DNA of 28,668 bases from Perkinsus olseni (GCA_013115135.1 JABANP010000609.1:1-28668); one strand, 5' to 3'; positions 8,577 to 18,945 are shown, counted from the first letter of the stretch. The notes: generated by a model not told the origin, from the sequence alone. Numbers and translations: made by a program.

Positions 8577-11500
8577 CTACGGGCTTTTAACTGGCTTCAC
8601 TGAGAGTGTCTGCTAGCCGCTAACCGACTCGTCAGCTCAGGCCGAGGCTCATGAAGTTTACGATTCATCATACGTTCTTGCGAAGGGTTGACCAACCTTC
8701 GCTTGCTTGAAGCATCTCCTGTCGAGATCGCGCAGTACGTCCGTCTCTGCGATGCGAGTCTTCGACCAGGTCAAGCCACCCAGCAGCACGACCATGTCAC
8801 CAGTGGCTGTGCTAGCATAATTCAATCTGACTCGAGACATTGGGAACAAACCTTTATGATGAAAGGAGCTATTCAATATCCGAGCTTTACTCCCATCTTC
8901 GCGTTAGAATCCAATGGTTAGAGGCGACGGACCGTAGCCGATGATCCTCAGGACCAATCTCAGCTTCTTGAGATGAGTTCTCAACTACGTCATCCGAAGA
9001 AACATGCGTCTTAACTACGGTGTCACAACACAAGAATGTAGAATAGTTCTACTAGAAATGAGTAGCGGGATTGGTAGTGAGAATTTCTCACCGAGAAACC
9101 GCGCCAAGCTAGGATATTTAGGGACAGACACATATGAAATTTCGGGACAGAATTTGTGTGCTGGAAACTGCATAACGCAGTCGTATGTCCTACGTATGAT
9201 AAGCTGCTGGTGGTGGCTTCGGTCCTCGTATTGTTCCGTCAACTCTGCTCCACTGCCTCGCTCCTCTAGGGGAGCGCTGGACGTCCAGAATCTGAGCGTT
9301 GCTGAGTAAAGCGTGAAGCTGCGTTTAAGGCAGACTTCATTTCCATGTCACGACGATCCTCGTCGCTCGCTATGAACCGAGACCGCCGCCCGACGTTATG
9401 CTGCACTTAGCACTGCCATTTACTCACCCACATATCCTCGAAAAGTTCGTCATGATGCCTTCCTCCGATCATAAGCAACTGAGCGTCCCCTGTCTGGTCC
9501 CTCAAAGTCACTGCGGCCGCTCCGCGTCTGACCTGAGAGTCTCACTTGGGCCCGCCAAAGCCGTTTCCTGCGGGACTCATGTGTGAGGCTTCCCGGTACG
9601 AATAATGTTATTGGACACGGCCTGCTACGAGGGCGTGTGGATCGCTTGGCCTTCGGTCAGGGATTGTACGATTGTGGTGACTCAGACGAGCAGAGTGTCC
9701 GGCGGCTTCCATCACGGAAAGAGAGCTACTTTCGCTTACCGGGATCCACAGGCATCGAAAATGGACAAAAAGCACTCACAAGGGACGCAAGCGTCACCGT
9801 GAGCTCTGACGCTAATCATTACTCGTGGCGTTGGTCTCTTCTCCGCTGTGAACACTTCCCTCCACAAGAGACCGGACGTGCTATAGTACCAGAGATCGTC
9901 CAGGTAATACCTATCGGGCACTGTCCGCAGATCCACGGCAAACCCCTGGTCTTACGGATAGGTGGGGTACGGATTGAGAGAAGCATTTTCGTTCGGATAC
10001 GGAGACTCGTACGTCCGGAAGCCGCCAATCACCTGAGAATATACTCGGAACTTGATAAGGAATAAGTAGCGGAGCGGTGCTTCGGGCTCACGATTAAATC
10101 GCTGAGCGCCACCCGGTCATCATCGCCATCGTCTGCAGGATTCTGTACTGTACACATCGCGAAGTCACCTGAGGAAGAGCGTGGGAATCAAAGCCTCAGG
10201 AGAGGTCCAACCTCGTTCAACTGCTTGCTGCGAGGGATAACTTCCCTCGCTCACACTTCCCAAGTTAGAACTGCCTGAGAAGGGCGCGGCAATCCGGTCG
10301 ATTTGCCGAGTATGGGAACTAAGTTAGTTCAACTAACCCAAATCGGCGGTTCCATCTCGTGTGCCCTGCGGCCCATAGGTGTCCATTTCGGGCTTATCTT
10401 CTCGGAATTGAGACAGATCCGGCACCTAGAGCGAAGATGCTGGACTCGGAGGGTCACGACGCCGATTGAGGGCATTCTAGACAAAGAGGTCGCTGCTCGT
10501 CAAGATAGTTCTCACCACAGTTGTCTGTGGATTTCCCAGATAATCTATAGCGCTCCGAGTGAAGTATCGATACCCGCGGGTCTCTTCAACCTCCCACGAG
10601 TCAGACGATGTTCGGTATCTCGACGAAAAAACTCGGACGCACAAAAACTTCCATTTATTCGAGACTAGCCGGGTTAGTCTAGCGGCTAGACTCTATCCCG
10701 CATTTTCCGATTCGTAACTATCTTCGGCACAGGTACGAGTGTCTTCAGCTTCCAGGCTCCCAGCGCTTAGCACTTCCAGCGTGCCTTCACTGGGGCCTCT
10801 AGCAATGGACTGGGATGACGGCGGTTTCTCGGCGGAGAGGTGTCGTCTCATCTCCCTAGTTGTGATAACGTGGGCACACAATCCACGTGGCTTCTAGCGC
10901 TAGCTGCTCTTGCCCCTGTAGTGATGCTTAATACTACGGCTCTCAATGAGAGCCACAAGAGTCTCTCATCAGAATCGCTGTTGTCGTGAAAGTGATTACA
11001 CCATCACGTGGTAAACCGGCAAGTAAAGTTCCACGGCACTTCGCTTACACCAGCAAAGAGTTCTCCCATTTCCCAACAACATTGCCACCAAAAACGAAGA
11101 TCAAATCTCCCGAGGGGGCTGCTTCCATGCGATGCCGGAATCTGACGCAAGCGTTATTCGGTCAATCCGGATTTACGCGTTGCTACCTGCCACCATACTT
11201 GCAATCTTTCATTCTCACCCACCGAGAAGGACGTCTACTCCGCCACTCACTAAGTGGCGTCATCGTTGGCCAGTATCTAGCCATTCAATCTTCATTATCG
11301 GGGCACCTTATCGCCGGGACCCACGCTGTAGGAGCCCAAGGGACCTCGATTCTCCACATATCGCTACAGAGGCCATTGAGACAGTTCATGCTCATACCAC
11401 CGTAGATGTACATATACCTAGGCCGCCAAATACATTCCGAAACGACCACTCCATACCGACGCTCAATTACGCAGAGGGTGGCCGCGGAAGTCTAGCAGAA

Positions 11501-14500
11501 TAGCGAGTCGCCAAGGCCAATAACGCAATATGAGAAATGAGCCGCACTGTCATCGTAAGCAACGGTGAGAGAGCGATCGTGTCGAATGTGCAACAAGACT
11601 CGATTCGTGAGTATCCGTTTTTTAGCTGGAAAAGTCCCCCACCCGGCGGGCCGCCAAGAAGGTCCTCTACACTTACTGTCGGCGGACATTGTCAGGGTCA
11701 ACGACAGCATCCAAGATGACCATTGCCGCCGAATGGCCGTATCTTCCGTGAGGGACACCGACCTCCTCTCCAGACGAATCGTCAACCGACGACTAAAAAG
11801 GCGAGGAGGTCGTGGCCAGGAGCTAAATTATAAAAGAATTTATTCACGTCAGGATAGTCAAGCTCACTGGCGGCCTCAGTGAACAATCAGGCTCGCCCGA
11901 TCGATTTGTGCAGACAAAATCTCAGGGACAAGGAAGACAGCGAAGGGCAGATATGTGAACCGTGGCGTATCTTCGTGTTCTCCCAGCTCACCAGAGGTTT
12001 GATGAAGTCCCATTGGTTTTCTACAAAGTCATATCTCCAAAGCTCTTCGCTCTGATACCTATGGATGACGCCATGCGATCTGCAGCTTCTTGCGTGCTAC
12101 AGAGCCTGACTCAAGGCATCCGCGGAGCTCCTCGTCGATGTTGGGCTCTTTCATGAGGATTTCCTCGCAGTGATTGTACAGACTTTTTCCCTTGTATTCT
12201 CTGTTCTCGAAAGTTCTCCCGCCGAAGACCAGCAAGTATCTTCACAGCGGTCGTATCCCTGTCGGTCACGAGAAAGAGAGCGCAGATGCCTTCGAGCGCT
12301 CATTCTGTCCGCAATGGTGGAAGCTCCTTCTCGAGATCATCACGCCGAGATGGGTCTTCAACTCTCAATCAAGCGATCCGAATCGGGGTCTTACTGGGAA
12401 ACTTCCCCAGTCAGGCCCCGAATCGGATCGAGCTTTCCAAGGGAACGATATTCATGGACCAGTGCTGATATCTAGTTCACATCATCCTCATCGAGAAGCT
12501 ACTTTGATGCGTCTAATAGATCATAATATGCTGAACTCTTAAGCACACGCGACTTCACCTCTTACGGCCGATCGAAGGGTATCCTTTTTCCATGCTCATC
12601 ATGCGTTCTCAGGCACATGCGACGCTGAGCGAAGCACGAAAGGTCAGAGAAAGGGGCTTGAATCTCAACACTATTGAGTGACTCAATTTGAGTCAGCAGC
12701 AAGCTTTGAGGTGCGTAGGCTCTACCCGGTCGTAGGGCTCACCTCTCCACAGCAGTAAGGCGGGCACTCGATATCGTGATGGTCAAACATAGGAAAAGAC
12801 TCGCCGTCGTCCATCTCGAAGTACGGCAACGACCAGAACTCGGGCTGGGCCGTGTCGAAGTATCTAGGCGCGGCAGGAGTCAGAGCAGTGATTCCGATAG
12901 CCGCGAGAGAGGGAGGCGCCCTTCCTGACGTCCCTCTGTGGCCCATTTCACGACGTTCCAGTGCTAGTGAAGCGACTTGTGAATTCGGGTAACATTCTCG
13001 ATAAAAGTATCTTGAAGATTCTATCACAGTACCGCGACTTCGCAATACTCAGTACAGCACTAGATTTCAGAAGCGACGTCGCAATACTCTTCCATTTCAG
13101 ATGCGATTCAGTTTCTTCTGTGATTCTATCATTGGCTTGCAAGGCATGCAAAAGATCAAGCTTCTTCAGGAGCTTGAGTTGAACTCCGTCAGCATAGCAG
13201 CACCGCCCACATAACACAATCGTACTCTGTCTTCACTAGCGTTCCGCTACCGACTGCAATTCTCTTAACTTTTCCTCATTTTGCTTATCTATCACAATCA
13301 GTATGAGCCCAATCTCCTCATGTTGCCTTCTATTGTTTCAACGATGTAGTGCGCTGAGAGGTGTGTGTGAGTTTATAGTCCAACGCCGGTTCCGACCCAG
13401 TTCAGACTCTCGCCCATTTGCTATGTTGGGGATTCACGGTAGGCCTTACTGAGGCCGCCTTACTGAATAGGGTATATGCCCGAGATAGCGGTTTTCCGAA
13501 AACCGACACTCTTTTGCAGCACGACTATTCGTCTATTCAATTTCGAAGCTGTCGAGGTTTCTCACCTAGCGTTGGTCCACGAATCTTCCATTCCCGCTGG
13601 CGCCATGCAAGAGGTATCTTCGATGCACTCTGGACCGCATGTCCGTGCACCCGCCCCTGCGACCGATTTGCAAAGCGTTGGATGGTCTTTGACGTCTCTT
13701 TCAAAATTCCAGCTCCTGAGCGAAATACTCTCATCTCAATACTCGCCCTAAGCGCCGGTTTGTAACCGGACCAGTATTTTGGAACCACTGCAGCCCGGCT
13801 TTCGACTCACTTATACAGGACGGCCGTGTGTGCGAATCTTGCGCTCGGCGCGATATTTATCCTATCACATGCGATCGCACCAACGCAGTCCGGGTCGTGC
13901 TTGCGCCATGCCTCCTGAGGGAAACTGGAGAGCCAAATGATACTCTATAGCCCGGTCGCGAGACTCGATACCTCCTGAACTCCCATGGATCTTCTGACGG
14001 TGTCGACGGAAGCAACCAAGTCACCCTGAAACAATGTAGTCTCATAAACGTTCTCACTTACATTATTCGTTCGCAGATTAAGTAGTGTCTGCAAGAGAGG
14101 GCCTCTCTGAGAGGCGCATCCTCGCAAAGGACTTAGCCGGAAGGAGTATGCCCCATTCATTCGTTTGAACTTCGAGTTTACTTCAAACTTTGAAGTACTC
14201 ACCTAGGCCAGTCCTCGGCAATAGGTGGTGTGGTGAGATTGAACTTGAGCTGATCGTCAGAAGCTCGGAACGCAAGGTACATAGGCCACTTCTGGAGATG
14301 ATATCGCACGGCGTATTCGCTGAAGCTGAAGCGTCGCAAAGCGCGAGGGTCAACATTCTCACGTCAGGTTGGAGTGGCTGTAGAGCGTATGCGTGAACTC
14401 GAAGCATCCTTTAACCTGTTGGGTAGAAAATCCGGTGTTTCGAGAGTTCAACGGCGGGTGCGCTTAGCAGTGGTCAACTATCCTAGTGTGCTATAGTCGG

Positions 14501-16297
14501 TCTACGTTCGGCTGACCTCATAAATGACTGGATCGCAGACGGGGACCGTGATATTAGAGCTGATGCCGGCAAACCACTCCATCTCCTTGTACAGCACTGG
14601 AGGCTCGACCTCAGCCGCTTGATACTGAGATGGAGAGAGTGAACGGTGTAGCTAGAAGATTGTCGCTCTTGAGCTGTCACGGTCTTCTTGAAAATTGAAA
14701 AGTGATGGTTGAGAGGTCCAAGATCAGACGCAGAGTCGACGAAGTTTCCCGAGGGTCGACTGACATTGGGAAAGTTGAGAGTCTCATTCCGGAAGTCTCG
14801 CCAACGTTCGTGGAGTAGCACTAAGCTTCGGTAGTATTCTCGTCCAACCACCCACCAAAGCAAAGGTACTGTTTCGCTGCCGTAAAGGTACCTGAGCATC
14901 AAAGGAGTCACAATCGCACAGTGCACTCACCAGTGCGATTCGCACTTCAAAGTCATACTAGCCACCGAGCGCTATGCAGAGCGAAACAAAAAATGTGAGT
15001 TTAACCTTAAATATTCATCTCACGCCAACTCTGACCTCCCTGGTATACTATTCTACTTAACAACTAGAGTAGAAGAGACTGCACAAAAGACATATGACGA
15101 TCAGCTTGTGGAGGGCAATAGCTATAGGATAAGAGCTCTATAGCTACCCTAAGAAATCTATGTGATGGGTCAGTGCACTTCGGGGAACTGCAGAGTAGAG
15201 ACCATGCAGCCACCTCAGCGCAGCGACAGTAGACAGTCTACGATGGGATGAGTTCTAAGATCTCTTTCAACAAACCGAACGTTGCCTCCGGTCGAGATCT
15301 CCTTGGTCTGAGACCGATGGTCTCGGATCAAAGGGCAGAGCAAAGGTCGAAGGATCACCACCCCGATTGTAGACTTTCCTAAACCCCGGACATTTCACTA
15401 GCTTACGTATTCTCAGCATCTCTGAACCCAGTTATATAGCTAGCCGGGAGTATCTAAGACAATCTGCTTCCTTAAACGGCGTCCGTTGATGGCGAACGAA
15501 TGCGGTTCGAGGTAGCGCGTCGAGTCGCGGAATCCTACATGGCCGTCGAATATGATGCTCGTGTTTGTCCGCGAGACGCAAACTTGCACCGTGTCTGCGA
15601 TGGTCCTGAGAATCAACGTGAACCATTTGCCCGCTGGAATTCACAAAAGACAACTCAGTTAAACTCGAACGCCAGTTCTTCGGAAGGTTGCCTCCCAAGG
15701 ATACTGGCGATACTCGCTAAAGCAGGTTATCTGCTCTCCGAAAGCGTGTCCACAACGGAGAATCCCCGTCGGAGATCAAGTTCGGAGTCCCTTCGTGGCA
15801 GAAGATCTGTTGGCTGCGACGCTCCAACTCGTAAAGCACGCACATTGTCATAGCATTTAGGAAAGGATGCGGAAGACACTGCGATAATTCATTCGATTGG
15901 GCTAGGAAAGGGCTCGCTCGATATCGGAGACTTCACCTCAAATGAGCATTGTTGCGCCATTCAGGCAACCAAGCTGGGTTCGCTCGTTCCTCGCCAGGCA
16001 ATTGTGTCGGTAGGATCACTGCAGATGGCATCACAATGCTGCTCGTCGGGCCACTTAACCATCACTCACTTTCTGTCGGGGACTCAACGGAATTGGTTGC
16101 AGAACTTGCGTTCCACGCCGACGAATTCGTTGAGTTTGACGATATATTTGCCGCCGGCCGGGTTAAGTTAACAAGCGGCTGCACGCTGCTATTCATCGCT
16201 ACCCACGATGAAATGTTCGTGAAAGTGCTTATGTTTGCCGTTGTTGCGTTCGTGGGAGTCGTCAAAGTTGAATTGTGGAAGTTTATCGTGGTGTTGC
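6007..16297 (-). CDS. Very large multi-exon gene: N-glycan-rich, kelch and EGF domains (attractin/MEGF8-like); extent uncertain
   Basis: This entry is the overall model, and the four blocks below are its parts. Reading the minus strand exon by exon gives, from N to C: a sequon-dense segment, a cysteine-containing region leading into a kelch-type motif (APSARFAHTAVLY), at least six kelch repeats, and several tenascin-type EGF repeats. Introns are mostly 40-100 nt with GT-AG ends. The frame is kept across runs of exons, which is strong internal support. Domain order kelch then EGF is known from attractin and MEGF8 ectodomains, and a surface role is inferred. I could not join every block (gaps at 12863-13338, 12240-12394, 15060-15430), so it may be two neighbouring genes. 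Start, end and any membrane anchor are not fixed. Confidence 0.6.
8662..12471 (-). CDS. Kelch-propeller block of the large gene
   Basis: Supported exons: 12395-12471, 12101-12239, 11992-12051, 11677-11792, 11471-11491, 11307-11417, 11223-11249, 11049-11141, 10516-10618, 10338-10425, 10092-10168, 9956-10032, 9780-9910, 9428-9532, 9194-9291, 8662-8826. Kelch strands appear in order: YLLVFGGRTF with ELWRYDFVENQW; RYGHSAAMV with YMYIYGG and DMWRIEV; LIFVFGG with SWEV; LIVIGG with DDLWYYSTSGLLW; LLMIGG with DMW and QWSRV; MVVLLGG. That is six blades, the usual number for kelch propellers of this type. Phases agree at nearly every junction. Unresolved are the exon before 12239 and the one between 9532 and 9780. 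The intron 10619-11048 is long (430 nt) and carries a tRNA-like sequence. Confidence 0.72.
10316..10337. repeat. 22-bp T/rcT/T element starting exactly at a 5' splice site, T = GAACTAAC
   Basis: Palindrome centres are at 10323 and 10330, with perfect pairing. Read on the gene strand it begins GTTAGTTG, and in my exon model that GT is the donor after the exon ending at 10338. So the intron starts with the element. Confidence 0.8.
10666..10705 (+). pseudogene. tRNA-like remnant inside a kelch-gene intron
   Basis: AGCCGGGTTAGTCTAGCGG holds a full A-box match (TAGTCTAGCGG, 10675-10685). It shares its first bases with the remnant at 3321. There is no clear B-box or 3' half. It lies antisense to the host gene, in the intron 10619-11048. 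Confidence 0.4.
12673..12694. repeat. 22-bp T/rcT/T element, T = ATTGAGTC
   Basis: Palindrome centres are at 12680 and 12687, with perfect pairing. It lies in presumed intron sequence between 12471 and 12743. Confidence 0.85.
12743..12946 (-). CDS. Exon between the N-terminal and kelch blocks
   Basis: An open segment ends at a GTGAGC donor (12742). It contains YFDTAQPEFWSLPYFEM, which looks like the outer strand of a kelch blade, and ends CPPYCCGE. It may begin at an acceptor (GCCGCGCCTAG) at 12864, making it internal. Alternatively a local gene starts with ATG at 12946, where MGHRGTSGRAPPSLAAIGIT could pass as a signal peptide. The kelch-like content and the fit with the exon at 12395-12471 (phase 0) favour an internal exon. 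Confidence 0.5.
13338..14971 (-). CDS. N-terminal cysteine-containing block of the large gene (nine exons)
   Basis: Exons: 14931-14971, 14681-14891, 14517-14624, 14363-14415, 14203-14319, then (after a less certain segment at 13958-14131) 13811-13914, 13566-13715, 13464-13510, 13338-13420. Most donors are GTGAGT/GTGAGA or GTAAGG. Phases agree through the chain apart from a weak GTCAGC donor at 14516. Recognisable pieces are YLYGSETVPLLWWVVGREYY, NITVPVCDPVIYE, AVRYHLQKWPMYLAFRA, the kelch-type APSARFAHTAVLY, and a Cys cluster CGPECIEDTSC. An upstream exon ending ...REVRVG (donor at about 15020) probably precedes. No single family is assigned. The kelch-type motif is why I link it to the propeller downstream. 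Confidence 0.65.
14094..14115. repeat. 22-bp T/rcT/T element, T = AGAGAGGC
   Basis: Palindrome centres are at 14101 and 14108, with perfect pairing. On the gene strand it ends next to CTTGCAG, a good 3' splice site. It is either within the exon I read through here or at the end of an intron. Confidence 0.85.
15937..16018 (-). CDS. Exon following the N-glycan-rich exon
   Basis: It is joined to 16070-16297 by a 51-nt intron (GTGAGT...CCATCTGCAG) with matching phase 1. It encodes ILPTQLPGEERANPAWLPEW. The donor is GTGAAG at 15936. Downstream coding-like segments lie at 15840-15890 (NAMTMCVLYELERRSQQIF), near 15550-15630 (TIADTVQVCVSRTNTSIIFD) and at about 15320-15400 (KCPGFRKVYNRGG). I could not phase all of them together. 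Confidence 0.6.
16070..16297 (-). CDS. Asn-glycosylation-rich exon
   Basis: The acceptor is TTTCTCAG at 16298-16305 and the donor GTGAGT at 16069. The 75-codon exon contains 11 N-x-S/T sequons, for example NIS, NSS, NLT, NST, NAS, with almost no Cys or charged residues. This is typical of an extended, heavily glycosylated extracellular stalk. The open frame on the opposite strand (15949-16359) is a shadow of this composition. Upstream exons of the same gene were not identified with confidence. Confidence 0.7.
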
Positions 16298-16766
16298 CTG
16301 AGAAACTACGCTCTTCGATTGCAACAGCGCATCTTCCTACTCTCGGCGAACGTCCTTAACACCAATCATATTGGATCAACGGGATTCTCAGTGACGATTT
16401 CTCACCACCACGCAAGGAAAACAAGTCCTCTTGACACGAGAATTCATTCGCAATCTGGAACGTCTAAATTCTTCTGCTCAGAGGAATGTTCTGGCGGGCT
16501 ACTCGAGAGCTCTCGAAGATCCGCTCTTCGCAGAACGAAATCCGCGAAACTTGAGCAGCATGAGACCGCCTACCAGAGTCGGTGTTATTCCATATCGTTG
16601 CGTTGGATGACACATTCGGATGGATGCTCGGTGTACTCGAGGCACTCGAAGCTGAAAACTGATGAATGTATCTGTCGTACGCTACTGTATTCCTCTACCT
16701 GAGCGGCGTTGAAAGTATCTATGAGGATCAACATAAGGCAGCGATGATTCGCCGAGAAGTGTCAAC

Positions 16767-16955
16767 CTACTCTTCGCAAGTTCCGTCCATCCGCAAATCT
16801 ACGACGGTGTCGAATGACAGGATTTTCTGAGCTTCTTCAATCGGACCTTCAAAGCGATGACTAAGCATTGAGCAAGCTATTCTCGCTACACCCTTCGCTA
16901 GATAGGGTTCGTTCAAGGCCAGGGTCTCATCACGAGCGTACATTACTTGAAGCAC
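16767..16955 (-). CDS. Exon of an unidentified minus-strand gene
   Basis: The frame encodes YARDETLALNEPYLAKGVAR and PIEEAQKILSF, which is helical and protein-like. It ends next to a GTAGGT donor at about 16768. It may be upstream coding sequence of the large gene or part of a separate one. No family is recognised. Confidence 0.45.
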   Translation of the reverse strand: MLQVMYARDETLALNEPYLAKGVARIACSMLSHRFEGPIEEAQKILSFDTVVDLRMDGTCEE

Positions 16956-17036
16956 TTGTCAAGCTAAGGCGCCGAGAACGTCACTGCCACAGGCATTGGT
17001 TGACTTGAATCAATGGGGAATGGTCACGAGGCGAAT

Positions 17037-17400
17037 TCATGTGGCCCCCGGAATCAGTGCTCCAGCAGCCAGGAGCGGCGTCAAAGGTTGACAGCAATTC
17101 AGTCCTGCTGAGCGGTTCACTTCTGGTCTCATACCACGGAAACGGTGATTGCAGCTCACCTCCACGCTCAAGGGCAACTGCAAGTCGACCCGTGACGCCT
17201 GCCTTAGTCGCCTCCCAATTATCAGTTTCAACATTATAACTAAGATAAGCAACGCTGAACCGAGGCAGCTTGATAACCCAAACTCACACAGCTGCTATCA
17301 GAGCAATAGGATCGCCGATGGGCCGAATCACCACGGGCTGATTGAGAACTCTTGCTTCTAAATGTGCAGTCAAATTCTTGTCTTCTAAACCTTCCCTCAG
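17037..17400 (-). CDS. Three-exon segment of an unidentified minus-strand gene, with stop
   Basis: Exons: about 17400-17288 (LEARVLNQPVVIRPIGDPIA), then a 48-nt intron; 17239-17160 (YNVETDNWEATKAG), then a 52-nt intron; 17107-17037, ending TGA. Phases agree at both junctions. The C-terminus, PLTPLLAAGALIPGAT, is hydrophobic, so a GPI-type tail is conceivable. The upstream part (17450-17760) is open in several frames on both strands and was not resolved. Confidence 0.5.
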
Positions 17401-17807
17401 AGTATCTAACCCGGAAACCTGATGGACGAGAAATTGCTACGCTCCGGCAGTGCGATTAAAACTCTACGATGGCGGTGCGCATAAGGACACAAATTATGCG
17501 TAGTATGATGAAATGCTGAACAGTGAAGATTGCGGTATGCCAGCGCCAACATTAGGCCTTTTATCACCCCGTTGGCCAAGCACTAGGATAAGTACTGTAG
17601 AGAAGGCCTTGGCAATTCTCGAGGTCATGATGAAGAAAAGAACTACTGAGGAGAAGCATGTCAATCTCTTGATACTGGTAACCGCTAGGAACTCAAGAGG
17701 TGTACGATCAGTAGAATCCGGATATTATATCGCTATCCTTAGAAACTTCCAGGCCCTGATCTGTAGAGTTACCCAATAGCGTTGCTATTTGAACGTTGAG
17801 CCCTCCT

Positions 17808-17840
17808 GTTGGCGTGCCTGCTATTACCAGGCACGCCAAC
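17808..17840. repeat. Hairpin with 13-bp arms and 7-nt loop
   Basis: GTTGGCGTGCCTG at 17808-17820 pairs perfectly with 17828-17840. It does not follow the 22-bp rule. It lies in a possible intron of the minus-strand gene. Confidence 0.8.
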
Positions 17841-18091
17841 TTAGCAGGCTGATAACTTTGCAATACGGAGCTGAAACAGAGGAGCATAAATTTTTCAATG
17901 GTACAGCCGTCGGTTGGACGATCAGAAGGTCGATCAAGAGTGCTATTGATGGAACGAAGCAGAGTTTTATCTCTGGCTAACCTTCATTCTTTTTCATGCT
18001 CCTCGGCTAAGGATATTTACCGAGGACAGGCATTCAATAGAGGTAACCGTCAGCGAACGGGAGCCATGCAGCAAGCCGGTCATAATATGAC

Positions 18092-18673
18092 CGGTGAATA
18101 TGACCGTCATATTCATCGGCACCGGACACGATAAGGCTCACTAGGTAAATCAGTTCTCGAAACGGATTGGTGATTGCAAACGAGATCTGGAAGGGACTCC
18201 CCGTCGGAGAGTCTTCCAGCAGCTGGAGTTCAACAGTAGCTTTCATCTGGAGTATCCGTCATGAGCTGCAATTCGCCTGATCAAACCTGGTAGACACGAT
18301 AACCGAATAGGTTCCGAAGAAGTTACACTTCTTCTCAACTTGAAGTATCAAGTTCTCAATGAGAACTTACTTGTAAAGTAACTCAAGTAACAAGTAACTT
18401 CAAAGTGCAGTTCCCGACGGCGCCTCCCTTGGCTGGCGTGACGGAGTCCATCAGCTTGCCGAATTCGGTCAACAACAACAGCCTCTCGATCGACGCAGAG
18501 CCCAAACGCTTCGGCATGAAGGGTATCTAAGGTTGATCCGTGGACAACAGAGATCGACAAAAGATGCTTTCACACACAGACGAGTGCATCAACACGAGTA
18601 TCTTTGGGAAGATGATTTCTTTCTTGACTCGCTTCGGTCCGAGAGCCAGAATTTTTTGCACCACAGGCGACTT
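18092..18673 (-). CDS. Four-exon segment of an unidentified minus-strand gene
   Basis: Exons: about 18673-18578 (ILALGPKRVKKEIIFPKIL), 51-nt intron; 18526-18398 (IPFMPKRLGS...EFGKLMDSVTPAKGG); an intron of about 70 nt; 18327-18304 (CNFFGTYS); 57-nt intron; 18246-18092. The last exon (ATVELQLLEDSP then ISFAITNPFRELIYLVSL) resembles an Ig-like/adaptin-ear or transglutaminase-C type strand pattern (ITNP...V.L.V.G), but no family is certain. The intron 18328-18397 is itself made of short palindromes. The gene probably continues in both directions. Confidence 0.55.
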
Positions 18674-18720
18674 GGGGTTATAAAAATTCTTTGCACCACA
18701 GGCGACTTGGAGTTATAAAG
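18658..18720. repeat. 35-bp tandem duplication covering a 3' splice site
   Basis: Two near-identical copies, period 35 bp, carry TTATAAC(T/C)CCAAG followed by TCGCCTGTGGTGCAAA on the minus strand. Each copy contains the AG acceptor and the first codons of the exon ending at 18578. Confidence 0.75.
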
Positions 18721-18838
18721 TGGTGAAGAGAATCAAACTTCCAAAAAAAAATTCGAAGCATTGCTGTTGTCTCTGATTGTCAATCATACTGCAATCTTGC
18801 CCAGGAGAGAAGGAGAGGCCTTGTAGCAGTAGAACTTG

Positions 18839-18907
18839 TAGAAGTTACAAACCAAACGATCGTTGATGAGAACTTCTCATCAACGATCGTTTGGTTTGTA
18901 ACTTCTA
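18839..18907. repeat. Perfect 34-bp-arm palindrome with 1-nt spacer
   Basis: The left arm 18839-18872 and right arm 18874-18907 are exact reverse complements, with C18873 between them. A 7-bp direct repeat TAGCAGT occurs at 18824-18830 and 18906-18912, which could be a target duplication. It lies in what appears to be an intron after the exon ending at 18946. Confidence 0.9.
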
Positions 18908-18945
18908 GCAGTGGACAGCAGGTTGCTACCAGCAGTACAACGTAC

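Noticed and set aside
18076..18115. Another 22-bp T/rcT/T element
   Set aside because: Two palindromes (9- and 10-bp arms) are adjacent, but their centres are 20 bp apart and no 7-bp-spaced partner fits. They were left out of the count.
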